From contig QHNV01000046.1 of NCBI GenBank assembly GCA_003218535.1, positions 1 to 32,178 of the forward strand: DNA of 32,178 bases, written 5' to 3'. The notes under the pieces are model-generated. The model had not been told where the DNA came from. It saw only the letters and a list, made by a program, of their open reading frames with translations, and did not search any database. Shown in pieces: positions 15,966 through 23,965 of this stretch; position 1 is the first letter of the stretch, and every line of letters begins with the position of its first letter. This stretch comes from Verrucomicrobiota bacterium (GTDB taxonomy: Bacteria; Verrucomicrobiota; Verrucomicrobiia; Chthoniobacterales; UBA10450). The translations under genes and the position numbers were made by a program.

Positions 15966-17231
15966 ATGCCCCGTCGTGCAAAAAGAAATCCGCTGAGGCG
16001 CTTCTTATCGCTTCTTGGCCCGGGTCTTATTACCGGCGTCGCCGACGACGATCCATCCGGCATTGCGACCTATTCAATTGTTGGCGCACAGCTCGGCACG
16101 TCGCTTTTATGGACAGCTTTTCTCACATGGCCGCTGATGGCGTGCGTCCAATTCATGTGTGCGCGCATTGGCATGGTAACAGGACGCGGTCTGGCGGGCG
16201 CGCTCCGTCAGATCTGTCCGCGCTGGATCTTATTTATTGTCGCGGTCGCATTGCTGAGTGCGAACATCATCAACATTGCCGCGGATCTCGCTGGTATGTC
16301 TGACGCAGGCATGATGCTTACTGGAATCAATTCACATGTGCTCACGGTTCTCTTCGGAGTAGGCATAGCGCTCGCGACAATTTATTTCAGGTATTACCAA
16401 ATCGCTTTCGTTTTGAAATGGCTAACACTAGTTCTGCTCGCTTACGTCATTACTGCTTTCATTCTCAAACCAAATTGGGGAAGCATCTTGTGTAATACGT
16501 TTATACCATCCTGGCCGCATGGACATAACGCGTGGCAAAGTCTCGTCGCGGTTCTCGGCACTACTATCAGCCCATACCTATTTTTCTGGCAAGCTTCCCA
16601 AGAAGTAGAAGAGGAGAAAGCGATGGGAAGGCGGATGCTGTTGTCGCGCGAAGGTGCGACTAAGCGTGAACTTTTCGATCGGCAGGTGGATGTGGGAGTC
16701 GGGACGTTCTTTTCAAATGCGGTCATGTATTTCATCATCTTGACCGCCGCGCTCACCCTGCACGCGCACGGTAACACCAAGGTTGAAAACTCACGCCAAG
16801 TTGCAGAAGCGCTGCAACCACTCGCCGGTTCGTTTGCGGCGGTTCTGTACACACTCGGAATTGTGGGCGTCGGCCTACTAGCGATTCCGATTCTTGCCGG
16901 CTCAAGCGCATACGCCTTTGCGGAGGTGTTCGTATGGAGAGAAGGTTTGGATCTGCCCTTCACATCGGCGCGCTATTTTTATGCGGTTGTCGGCGTGTCG
17001 ACGCTACTTGGCATCGCGATAGTGTTTGCAAACATCAATCCTATCAAGGCGCTGTTTTGGACGAGTGTTATCAATGGCGTACTGGCACCTTTTCTTTTGG
17101 TCGGGATTCTGATAGTCTCCTGCAATCGCACGCTTATGCAGCGCCAGCCAAGCTCTCGGTTGCCGCGCGTCGTTGTTGGACTTACAGCTGCGATTATGTT
17201 CGTAGCTGCCGGGGCAATGTTCGTCTTATAA
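15966..17231 (+). CDS. NRAMP-family divalent metal transporter, divergent subtype
   Basis: The 421-residue protein has about eleven membrane helices and the NRAMP (SLC11) fold signature at both metal-binding helices. The canonical residues are changed. Helix 1 reads ADDDPSGIATYS (27-37) in place of the usual DPGN. Helix 6 reads TTISPYLFFWQ (199-209), where MPHNLYLHS is usual. The Asn, Met and His of the classical Mn/Fe site are therefore missing. Membership is clear, but substrate cannot be taken from the family name. It follows two tiny genes and precedes DUF421 on the same strand. Confidence 0.85.
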   Translation: MPRRAKRNPLRRFLSLLGPGLITGVADDDPSGIATYSIVGAQLGTSLLWTAFLTWPLMACVQFMCARIGMVTGRGLAGALRQICPRWILFIVAVALLSANIINIAADLAGMSDAGMMLTGINSHVLTVLFGVGIALATIYFRYYQIAFVLKWLTLVLLAYVITAFILKPNWGSILCNTFIPSWPHGHNAWQSLVAVLGTTISPYLFFWQASQEVEEEKAMGRRMLLSREGATKRELFDRQVDVGVGTFFSNAVMYFIILTAALTLHAHGNTKVENSRQVAEALQPLAGSFAAVLYTLGIVGVGLLAIPILAGSSAYAFAEVFVWREGLDLPFTSARYFYAVVGVSTLLGIAIVFANINPIKALFWTSVINGVLAPFLLVGILIVSCNRTLMQRQPSSRLPRVVVGLTAAIMFVAAGAMFVL

Positions 17232-17338
17232 CAGGGTCGCGCTTATCGGTGGCCTACCTTTTCTTCCGCCTTTGCGGGAGCTCTGAAATAGCAAGATTCC
17301 GGTCGCGGAAGTTTTTTTCTGTGATGGAATGTTTAAGG

Positions 17339-17845
17339 ATGAACACATTCTCAGAGTCTATCGAAATGTTGCTTGGTCTAGGCGTGGAGCCAAAAGAATT
17401 AACGGTCCTGCAAGTGTCCTTACGTGGAGTAATAGTTTTCCTCACAACCTTGGTGATGGTGCGGCTTAGCAGCAAGCGTTCCCTTGCTGGAAAGACGGCT
17501 TTTGATGCTGTGCTAATCGTCATCATCGGTTCCATGTTGGCGCGTGCCATTAATGGGTCAGCCCCTTTCTTCCCAAGCCTAGTCGTCGGATTCGTTCTGG
17601 TGGTAAGTCATCGGGTTCTCGGCGAAATAGCGTACTTCTCACATGGTTTTGGCATTTTAATCAAAGGAAAAATGGAGGTGCTTGTGCAGAATGGGAAGCT
17701 GCAACACAAAACCATGCATCTAAATCAGATTTCCAAGCACGATCTGGAGGAAGATATGCGCCTTGAGGCAAAAACTGAAGACCTATCGAAAATTAGAGTG
17801 GCACGCATCGAACGCAGCGGTGACATAAGCTTTATCAAAGTCTAG
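17339..17845 (+). CDS. DUF421 (YetF-type) membrane protein
   Basis: From the ATG at 17339 the product has 168 residues: three membrane helices, then a soluble domain. Hallmarks are VRLSSKRSLAGKTAFDAVLI in the first helices, IGSMLARAINGSAPFF, and the soluble segment ILIKGKMEVLVQNGKL. A slightly longer product from the ATG at 17324 is possible. The frame is open back to 16934, but that stretch overlaps the NRAMP gene. DUF421 proteins include the Bacillus YetF and spore-associated YrbG types, whose role is unclear. Confidence 0.85.
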   Translation: MNTFSESIEMLLGLGVEPKELTVLQVSLRGVIVFLTTLVMVRLSSKRSLAGKTAFDAVLIVIIGSMLARAINGSAPFFPSLVVGFVLVVSHRVLGEIAYFSHGFGILIKGKMEVLVQNGKLQHKTMHLNQISKHDLEEDMRLEAKTEDLSKIRVARIERSGDISFIKV

Positions 17846-17887
17846 GAACAATCCCCAGCATCATTGCCGTCTTATTATTCCCTGAGC

Positions 17888-19714
17888 ATGGCCGCGGAAG
17901 TGTCAAAAATTCAGGATTACGCGATTATTGGAAACGGGCGTTCAGTTGCGCTGATCTCGAAGCGTGGTTCGCTGGACTGGCTTTGCTGGCCGCGATTCGA
18001 TAGCGCTTCCATCTTTGGTGCGCTCATCGATCCAAAAATCGGCGGCTGCTGGAGCATTCGCCCCGCACACGATTCACACGTAAGGCGGCGTTACATCGAG
18101 AACACGAATGTTCTCGAAACAACCTTTGTCAGCGACACGGGCAAAATTGTGCTGACCGATTTCATGTCGGTCACCTCTGAGGAAGAAAAAAAGCGACGAC
18201 TTTGGCCAGAGCACGAGTTCGTTAGGCTAGTAAAGTGCGAAGCCGGTGAAGTGCCCGTCGTGGTCGATTTTGATCCTCGGCCGGATTATGGTGGCACAAA
18301 TCCGTTCTTTAAAGACGAGGGCAAGCTCGGGTGGCGCATTGGCGTTGGCACAAATCTCCTTAATCTACGTAGCGACATCAAACTGCCAGCTAACGGCAAT
18401 GCTGGCTTGTCGGCGAGGTTGACATTAAAACGCGGCGAGACTATTTCGTTTTCTCTCACCTTCTCCAAGGAAGGTCCGGCCGTCCTGCCGCCACTTGGTA
18501 ATTTGGTCGCAGAAAAACTAAAGCTCACGATTGAATGGTGGCAACGTTGGGCGGGGCGCGCGAAGTATGACGGTCCTTATCACGAGCAAGTGATGCGAAG
18601 CGCTCTCGTCTTGGCGCTTTTGTCGTATGCGCCCTCGGGCGCGCTTGTCGCAGCGCCAACAACGTCCCTGCCTGAACGAATCGGCGGCGATTTAAACTGG
18701 GATTATCGCTTTTGCTGGTTGCGCGATGCCGCTCTCGCCGTACGCGCGCTTTTCAGCCTGGGATATGAAGATGACGCGGAAGCATTCGTGAGCTGGTTAC
18801 TCCATGCAACGCGTCTTACGCGGCCGTGCCTAAATACGTTGTACGATGTCTATGGCAATGGCATTCCACGTGAGAAAACGTTGCCGCATCTTTCTGGATA
18901 CAGGAATTCGTCTCCAATTCGCATCGGCAACGCGGCATCAGAGCAGCGTCAGCTCGATGTTTACGGCGAGGTGATCGAAGCGGTCTCGCATTTCTTTTGC
19001 AGCGAAAAGAAAATCGACCGGGAAGCCCAAAGGATGCTTTGTCAATACGGCGATTACGTCTGCCGGCACTGGTGCGAGCCAGACGACGGCATGTGGGAGC
19101 CGCGCACGCCGCGGCAGCATTTCACGCATTCACGCGCGTCGTGCTGGCTTGCGCTCGATCGCTTGCTCGACCTGCACAAGCGTGGTCTGGTCAAGGGGCT
19201 TCCGGTAGAAAGATTGGCGCAGACACGGGAGCGGATTCGCAGCGACATCGAGCAGCGCGCCTGGAATTCAAAGCTGGAGGCTTACACGCAGGTCCTGGAC
19301 GGGGAGACGCTTGACGCGAACGTGCTATTGCTACCGATGTATGGCTTTGAAGACGCCACTTCGGAACGAATGCGACAAACACATCAGCGGTTGCGCGAAA
19401 AATTGTGTCCAAAGTTCGGGTTAATGTACCGCGACGGTCGTACAGAAACGAGATGTGAAGGTGCATTTGGGATTTGCAGTTTTTGGGAAGCAAATTTTCT
19501 TGCGCGCTGCGGTGATCTGAACGAAGCGCGTCGCGTCTTTGACGCAGTGCTTGAGTATGCCAACGATGTGGATCTTTTCGCCGAGGAAATTGATCCCGAG
19601 ACCGGCGACGCTCTGGGAAACTTCCCGCAAGCTCTCACGCACCTCGCCCTCATCAATGCCGCGCTCTCGTTGCGTGACGCGGAAGAACGCGCGTCTAAGT
19701 TAGAACGACGATGA
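17888..19714 (+). CDS. GH15 family glycoside hydrolase (glucoamylase or trehalase type)
   Basis: The 608-residue protein has an N-terminal beta-sandwich (YAIIGNGRSVALISKRGSLD) and a C-terminal (alpha/alpha)6 barrel. NWDYRFCWLRDA is at about 270-281. WEPRTPRQHFTHS holds the probable general acid near residue 404, and EEIDPETGDALGNFPQ holds the general base near 567. Such cytosolic bacterial enzymes act on alpha-glucans or trehalose. Which one cannot be told here. Trehalose turnover would fit the stress-type neighbourhood. The ATG at 17888 is used; the TTG at 17864 adds eight residues. The stop overlaps the next gene (ATGA). Confidence 0.88.
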   Translation: MAAEVSKIQDYAIIGNGRSVALISKRGSLDWLCWPRFDSASIFGALIDPKIGGCWSIRPAHDSHVRRRYIENTNVLETTFVSDTGKIVLTDFMSVTSEEEKKRRLWPEHEFVRLVKCEAGEVPVVVDFDPRPDYGGTNPFFKDEGKLGWRIGVGTNLLNLRSDIKLPANGNAGLSARLTLKRGETISFSLTFSKEGPAVLPPLGNLVAEKLKLTIEWWQRWAGRAKYDGPYHEQVMRSALVLALLSYAPSGALVAAPTTSLPERIGGDLNWDYRFCWLRDAALAVRALFSLGYEDDAEAFVSWLLHATRLTRPCLNTLYDVYGNGIPREKTLPHLSGYRNSSPIRIGNAASEQRQLDVYGEVIEAVSHFFCSEKKIDREAQRMLCQYGDYVCRHWCEPDDGMWEPRTPRQHFTHSRASCWLALDRLLDLHKRGLVKGLPVERLAQTRERIRSDIEQRAWNSKLEAYTQVLDGETLDANVLLLPMYGFEDATSERMRQTHQRLREKLCPKFGLMYRDGRTETRCEGAFGICSFWEANFLARCGDLNEARRVFDAVLEYANDVDLFAEEIDPETGDALGNFPQALTHLALINAALSLRDAEERASKLERR

Positions 19715-20187
19715 ACTGGGGCAGCTGGTTACTATGGGGTTTTATTGCCACCGTTGTGCTGGAATCCATCTCGGCGGGTAGCCAGGGCTTTGGCCTGACG
19801 CGGATGAATGTGCCGTATCTGCTCGGCACGATGTTTACTCCTAACCGCGACCGCGCAAAATTGATTGGGATTTTTATTCATTTTCTCAATGGCTGGCTGT
19901 TCTCGCTGGTCTATGCGGCTGTTTTTGAATCGTTAGGAAAATCGACATGGTGGCTCGGCGGATTGTTCGGACTTGTACAGGCGATTTTTGTTCTCGCAGT
20001 GGCACTGCCCGCAATGCCGGCTTTGCACCCTCGCGTCGCCAACGAGCAGTACGGTCCAACCGTCGAACGGCAATTGGAGCCGCCCGGTTTTCTCGGCCTG
20101 CATTACGGCATTCGGACGCCGATCTCGGTTTTGGTCGCCCACACTATTTTCGGCATCATTCTTGGCGCGTTTTATGTGGTGAAATAG
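19711..20187 (+). CDS. four-helix membrane protein of unknown function
   Basis: The 158-residue product has hydrophobic segments near residues 6-24, 48-68, 76-96 and 138-156. It overlaps the GH15 gene by four bases, so the two are probably translated together. The loop before the last helix carries EPPGFLGLHYGIRTP. I do not recognise the family. The arrangement (inner-membrane protein after a cytosolic glycosidase) does not reveal a reaction. Confidence 0.75.
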   Translation: MNWGSWLLWGFIATVVLESISAGSQGFGLTRMNVPYLLGTMFTPNRDRAKLIGIFIHFLNGWLFSLVYAAVFESLGKSTWWLGGLFGLVQAIFVLAVALPAMPALHPRVANEQYGPTVERQLEPPGFLGLHYGIRTPISVLVAHTIFGIILGAFYVVK

Positions 20188-20239
20188 CGATCAAAATCTT
20201 CGCGACACGCACAACCCATCGAAATCGTACAGCGAATGG

Positions 20240-21058
20240 TTAGCCGCGTTTATCCGGTTCTGTAGGTTCTGCCCGTCCGCTCGTCGCGCCTGAAAGCAGA
20301 TCAACGCGAATGAGTGGATCGTCCGGTAACACAATTGGGCCTTCCCATCGGAGAAAACCGGCCGGTGCGGGATTGGTCAGCCAGATTTTTGTGTCAGGCA
20401 CATTCACAAACAAACTCGCGATGAACGGAATTTCCGGGTGAATGATGAACCGATCGCCCTTCAGCAAGCGTCCCGACATTCTCATGCGGTCAAGCCCGCC
20501 GTAAGAAATTTTCACTGTCACAACTTGCACCGTTAATGTTGGGAATGGCGCAAAGCCGACCGCCTTGAGGGCAAGTTGTTCGCCCCGAAGAAGCCGCTTG
20601 CGCAGATTACTCAATGCAATGGTGAACCCGAACCCGGCAAACGTCCGGCCTGGTTCAATATCAATCTTTTTGGACACATCCTTGTCGTTTCCGTGAATGT
20701 GTGCGCTGGCCGTTCCCGACAGAAAATCCACGGCGAATTCACGCTGCGGCTTTCCATGTTTCGATTCTTTCCAAGACCACTTTTCCTGGATGAGCTCCGG
20801 CTGTTGTCGAAATTGCGCGTGTTCCTCATAGAGTTCGCCGGCGGGGAATCTGTAAGTAATGATGATGTGAAGCCGGTTGCCTTCCACCCATTGCCTGAAC
20901 TCTCCGTCGGCAAGCTTTTTTCCATTGATGTCGCACAACCCGGGAAATCCGTGCGCCGCCCCCGCCGGCTCAGTAACTTCGAGAGCGAAAACCGGCGTTA
21001 CGATACAGCCCGCGGCAAAGATTGAGAGTAGGACGGCCCGCCTTTTTTTCACGCGCAT
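20240..21058 (-). CDS. exported protein of unknown function
   Basis: From the ATG at 21058 the product has 272 residues with a signal peptide (VKKRRAVLLSIFAAGCIVTPVFA). The mature part is beta-rich, with motifs HIIITYRFPAGELYEEHAQF and SYGGLDRMRMSGRL and a Glu/Pro-rich end. The Cys in the signal region is not in a clear lipobox. The frame continues upstream to 21103, giving 15 more residues without signal character. No family is recognised. It probably resides in the periplasm. Confidence 0.65.
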   Translation of the reverse strand: MRVKKRRAVLLSIFAAGCIVTPVFALEVTEPAGAAHGFPGLCDINGKKLADGEFRQWVEGNRLHIIITYRFPAGELYEEHAQFRQQPELIQEKWSWKESKHGKPQREFAVDFLSGTASAHIHGNDKDVSKKIDIEPGRTFAGFGFTIALSNLRKRLLRGEQLALKAVGFAPFPTLTVQVVTVKISYGGLDRMRMSGRLLKGDRFIIHPEIPFIASLFVNVPDTKIWLTNPAPAGFLRWEGPIVLPDDPLIRVDLLSGATSGRAEPTEPDKRG

Positions 21059-21210
21059 GGCTATCAGGTATCGCCGGGTGTGGCTGCAACGGACGCGTCG
21101 CAATTCACGGATTTGGTGACGAAAAAGTTACCTCATCTACGAAAAAATGATGGCGCAATCACCGCCGCAACGTCCGCGATTAACGATTCATAAAATGGGA
21201 GGTTAGAGGG

Positions 21211-22119
21211 ATGACGTCGCCAAATATTTTGGTGAAGGGTCCAACGCAGTCCCCTTCACGCGTCATGAAATCGGAGACAGCAGCGATCACAGAAACTGCC
21301 CTGATTACGGGCGCCAGCAGCGGGATAGGATTGCATCTCTCGAAGGAATTCGCCAGGCATGGACATCCATTGGTGCTCGTTGCTCCAGTCGCAACGGAAC
21401 TTCAGGAGATTGCGTCGGAATTGAAAACCGCAGGAGCGCCGTTGGTGAGAACAATCGCCAAGGACCTGGAGAAGCCTCACTCGCCGCAGGAGATCTTCGA
21501 TGAGCTGGCGCGCGATCTCATCTACATCGACATCCTCGTAAACAATGCCGGATCAGCGCACAGAGGGAAGTTTTGGGAGATCGACATCGACGACGACGTA
21601 TCGGTTTTGCGGCTGAACATCGAAGCGGTCCTGCGGCTCACGAAGTTGTTCTTGCCAGCGATGATTGAAAATCGCCGCGGACGTATTCTGAACGTGGCTT
21701 CCGTCGCAGGGTTTGAGCCTGGCCCACAAATGGCTGTTTATCATGCTTCCAAAGCATTTGTGCTGTCATTCAGCGAAGCGCTCGCAACCGAATTGGCAGA
21801 TACCGGGGTGACTGCCACCGCGCTGTGTCCCGGCCCGACTGACACTGATTTTCTTGAAAAATCCGGAACCCTCGGCACCCGCCTCTTTCAAAAAACAAAT
21901 GTGATGGCGCCGCAACACGTAGCCAAAGCTGGATACCAAGCATTGATGGCCGGCGAACGCGTCGCTGTTCCGGGGGTGGCGAACAAAATCATTGCCTTCT
22001 CCCGGCGTCTCCTGCCAGAAGCGACATTAGCCAAGATGACGGAAAGAATCTACGTCGATACAACAGACCGAACGCACGAGCGCGGACACGAAGAACTCAA
22101 GGCGGCGCACGGTCGCTAA
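21211..22119 (+). CDS. SDR-family oxidoreductase (DltE/YqjQ-like)
   Basis: The 302-residue short-chain dehydrogenase has TGASSGIGLHLSKEFARHG as its cofactor motif, VNNAGSAHRGKF, NVASVAGFEPGP with the catalytic Ser, and YHASKAFV with the Tyr/Lys pair. CPGPTDTDF follows. The unusual C-terminal part (VAVPGVANKIIAFSRRLLPE) is typical of the DltE-like group. Its substrate is unknown. An AGAGGG ribosome site precedes ATG 21211. The ATG at 21265 would remove 18 weakly conserved residues. It ends about 70 bases before the trp leader frame and is likely a separate unit. Confidence 0.85.
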   Translation: MTSPNILVKGPTQSPSRVMKSETAAITETALITGASSGIGLHLSKEFARHGHPLVLVAPVATELQEIASELKTAGAPLVRTIAKDLEKPHSPQEIFDELARDLIYIDILVNNAGSAHRGKFWEIDIDDDVSVLRLNIEAVLRLTKLFLPAMIENRRGRILNVASVAGFEPGPQMAVYHASKAFVLSFSEALATELADTGVTATALCPGPTDTDFLEKSGTLGTRLFQKTNVMAPQHVAKAGYQALMAGERVAVPGVANKIIAFSRRLLPEATLAKMTERIYVDTTDRTHERGHEELKAAHGR

Positions 22120-22153
22120 AAATCAGAGTTTTTCGACTCCTGGATTTTCTTGA

Positions 22154-22181
22154 TCGACACGGACACAACCAACGCTATATT
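22154..22181 (+). promoter_or_regulatory. putative sigma-70 promoter of the trp operon
   Basis: TCGACA (22154-22159) matches the -35 consensus at five of six positions. After 16 bases, TATATT (22176-22181) matches -10 at five of six. Transcription would start near 22188, only about three bases before the leader ATG. A leaderless or near-leaderless transcript is therefore implied if both calls are right. No other promoter candidate is better in the 70-base gap. Confidence 0.45.
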
Positions 22182-22190
22182 GGTGCGACA

Positions 22191-22274
22191 ATGAGCGCCG
22201 ACGTGTTTTATTCGACACATACGACAAATCGAAGGCCGGCTGCCTTCGCGCGGGCGCTGCTGCTTTGGTGGTAA
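22191..22274 (+). CDS. trpL: putative trp leader peptide (27 residues, ends Trp-Trp)
   Basis: An ATG at 22191 opens a 27-codon frame with tandem Trp codons at 22266-22271 directly before the TAA at 22272-22274. Its last seven residues are RALLLWW. A short peptide with adjacent Trp codons upstream of a trp operon is the classical sign of ribosome-mediated attenuation. Ribosomes would stall there when charged tRNA-Trp is scarce. A weak promoter-like sequence ends nine bases before the ATG, so no ribosome site exists for it. A GTG at 22203 would give a 23-residue alternative with the same end. Two Trp codons could arise by chance, but the position makes that less likely. Confidence 0.55.
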   Translation: MSADVFYSTHTTNRRPAAFARALLLWW

Positions 22275-22277
22275 AGA

Positions 22278-22342
22278 GCGACCGTTTCTCGACGGTGCGC
22301 TGATGTTTCTCTCGTTCAAAAGGGAGATCTTGTCTCTGCGCA
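22278..22342 (+). promoter_or_regulatory. candidate attenuator hairpins between trp leader frame and aroF
   Basis: Hairpin A pairs ACCGT (22281-22285) with ACGGT (22292-22296). Hairpin B pairs TCTCTC (22308-22313) with GGGAGA (22322-22327). Its outer stem pairs TGCGC (22296-22300) with GCGCA (22338-22342) and shares base 22296 with A, so the two partly compete. A ribosome stalled at the Trp codons would cover the left arm of A. B is followed only by mixed pyrimidines, not a clean U-run, so I cannot call it an intrinsic terminator. The switch could act on translation of aroF instead. Confidence 0.35.
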
Positions 22343-22370
22343 AATGAACTAACCCAAACCTTGTAACCAT

Positions 22371-23402
22371 ATGTTGATTGTGATGAAACCCCGCGCCACT
22401 GCGTCTGAGACCGAGGCAGTGGTTGATGTTATTACTGCGATCGGTCTTCGCGCTCATCCGATGCCCGGAGCCACGCGTACCGCGATCGGAATCACCGGGA
22501 ATGAAGGTCCCATCGACGGCAGACGTTTCGAGAACTTGCCCGGCGTAGCGGAAGTCATCCGCGTCACCAAGCCGTACAAGCTGGTCACGCTCGATCTGCA
22601 CCCCGATAAAACGGTCGTGCGCGTCGGCGACGCAACGATCGGCGGCAGCGAGATCGCGATTATTGCAGGGCCATGCGCGATTGAGAGCCGGGAACAGGCG
22701 TTTACTGTGGCCAAAGCCGTGCAGAAGAGTGGAGCGCGCTTTTTTCGCGGCAGCATATGGAAGCCGCGCACTTCGCCTTACACTTTTCAAGGCTTAGGTG
22801 ACAAGGCGTGGCAGATCATGACAGAAATTCGCGATGCGTTCGGACTAAAGGTCGTCACCGAAGCGGTGGAAGAGTCGCATGTCGGTCTTATCGAAAAGTA
22901 CGGTGATGTCATTCAAATCGGTGCTCGAAACATGCAAAACTTTTCGCTTCTTAAACGGGCGGGCCGGTCAAAGCTGCCTGTCCTGTTGAAGCGTGGAATG
23001 GCTGCAACACTGGAAGAATGGTTGCTGGCTGCCGAATACATCATGGCTGAGGGCAATTATAATGTCATCCTTTGCGAGCGGGGTGTGCGCACATTCGCGC
23101 AGCACACGCGTAACACGCTAGACCTCGCATCCGTACCGGCGATTCGCCGGATTTCACATTTGCCCGTAATCGTGGATCCTTCCCACGGCACCGGCACCGC
23201 CTATATGGTGACGCCGCTCGCTCGTGCTGGGATCGCAGTTGGCGCGGATGGCCTCATGGTCGAAGTCCACAATCGCCCCGAGCTAGCTCTTTCCGACAGC
23301 GCGCAGGCGTTGACGCCTTCTCAGTACGCGCAGCTCATCGAGGAAGTTCACGCCGTTCGCAATGTTATGCCACCCGCCGCTGATGGCTTGAACGCAAATT
23401 GA
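22371..23402 (+). CDS. aroF: 3-deoxy-7-phosphoheptulonate (DAHP) synthase, type I-beta
   Basis: This enzyme joins phosphoenolpyruvate and erythrose-4-phosphate, the first step of aromatic amino acid synthesis. The N-terminal 70 residues look like the ferredoxin-like regulatory domain ([13 protein letters not shown]). The catalytic barrel carries [57 protein letters not shown] and [10 protein letters not shown]. At 343 residues it is the Thermotoga-type enzyme, in which this domain mediates feedback by aromatic amino acids. It leads the trp operon after the leader frame. ATG 22371 gives the expected start; ATG 22383 is an alternative. No ribosome site is visible. Confidence 0.92.
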   Translation: MLIVMKPRATASETEAVVDVITAIGLRAHPMPGATRTAIGITGNEGPIDGRRFENLPGVAEVIRVTKPYKLVTLDLHPDKTVVRVGDATIGGSEIAIIAGPCAIESREQAFTVAKAVQKSGARFFRGSIWKPRTSPYTFQGLGDKAWQIMTEIRDAFGLKVVTEAVEESHVGLIEKYGDVIQIGARNMQNFSLLKRAGRSKLPVLLKRGMAATLEEWLLAAEYIMAEGNYNVILCERGVRTFAQHTRNTLDLASVPAIRRISHLPVIVDPSHGTGTAYMVTPLARAGIAVGADGLMVEVHNRPELALSDSAQALTPSQYAQLIEEVHAVRNVMPPAADGLNAN

Positions 23403-23416
23403 GGGAAACGCCGTTG

Positions 23417-23965
23417 ATGGTCCTGCTAATCGATAATTATGATTCCTTCGCTTACAACCTCGCGCAGTATTTCGGCGAGCTCGGTTGTGAACTTCTAGTT
23501 AGACGCAACGATGAAATTTCTCTGGATGAGATCGCAGCGTTAGCACCGGAGCGAATTTGCATTTCCCCCGGGCCCTGCACCCCGGGTGAAGCCGGCATTA
23601 GCAAGGAAGTTATTTTAACCTTCGGACAGCAGATCCCGATTTTAGGCGTTTGCCTCGGTCATCAATGCATCGCCGAGGCGTATGGCGGAAAAGTGATTCG
23701 TGCCGCACGGCTCATGCACGGGAAATCATCCATGATCAGGCATAACGGGACCCTGCTTTTTTCGGATTTACCTAATCCGTTTGAAGCCGGCCGATACCAT
23801 TCGTTAGTCGTCGAGCGAAGCACAGTTCCCGACTGTCTCGAGATCATGGCTCTGCGCCACCGCGAGTTCCCGGTGCACGGAGTGCAATTTCACCCGGAAT
23901 CACTCCTTACGCCCGATGGCAAAAGGATCCTGGCGAACTTTCTAGCGCATCCGGCACACTCATGA
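23417..23965 (+). CDS. trpG: anthranilate synthase glutamine amidotransferase subunit
   Basis: This subunit hydrolyses glutamine and passes ammonia to TrpE. The class I amidotransferase triad is seen in LGVCLGHQC (Cys79) and VQFHPESL (His and Glu). [13 protein letters not shown] marks the start. The 182-residue length is usual. It may also serve 4-amino-4-deoxychorismate synthase, as TrpG/PabA often does. The TTG at 23399 overlaps the aroF stop, but the ATG at 23417 matches the family start. It overlaps trpE by four bases. Confidence 0.93.
   Translation: MVLLIDNYDSFAYNLAQYFGELGCELLVRRNDEISLDEIAALAPERICISPGPCTPGEAGISKEVILTFGQQIPILGVCLGHQCIAEAYGGKVIRAARLMHGKSSMIRHNGTLLFSDLPNPFEAGRYHSLVVERSTVPDCLEIMALRHREFPVHGVQFHPESLLTPDGKRILANFLAHPAHS

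Noticed and set aside
16934-17338. An upstream extension of the DUF421 frame
   Set aside because: It overlaps the NRAMP coding sequence in another frame and contributes no DUF421 signature.
22303-22347. A second short frame (MFLSFKREILSLRK) before aroF as leader peptide
   Set aside because: It has no Trp codon and overlaps the predicted hairpin B. The frame at 22191 explains the region better.
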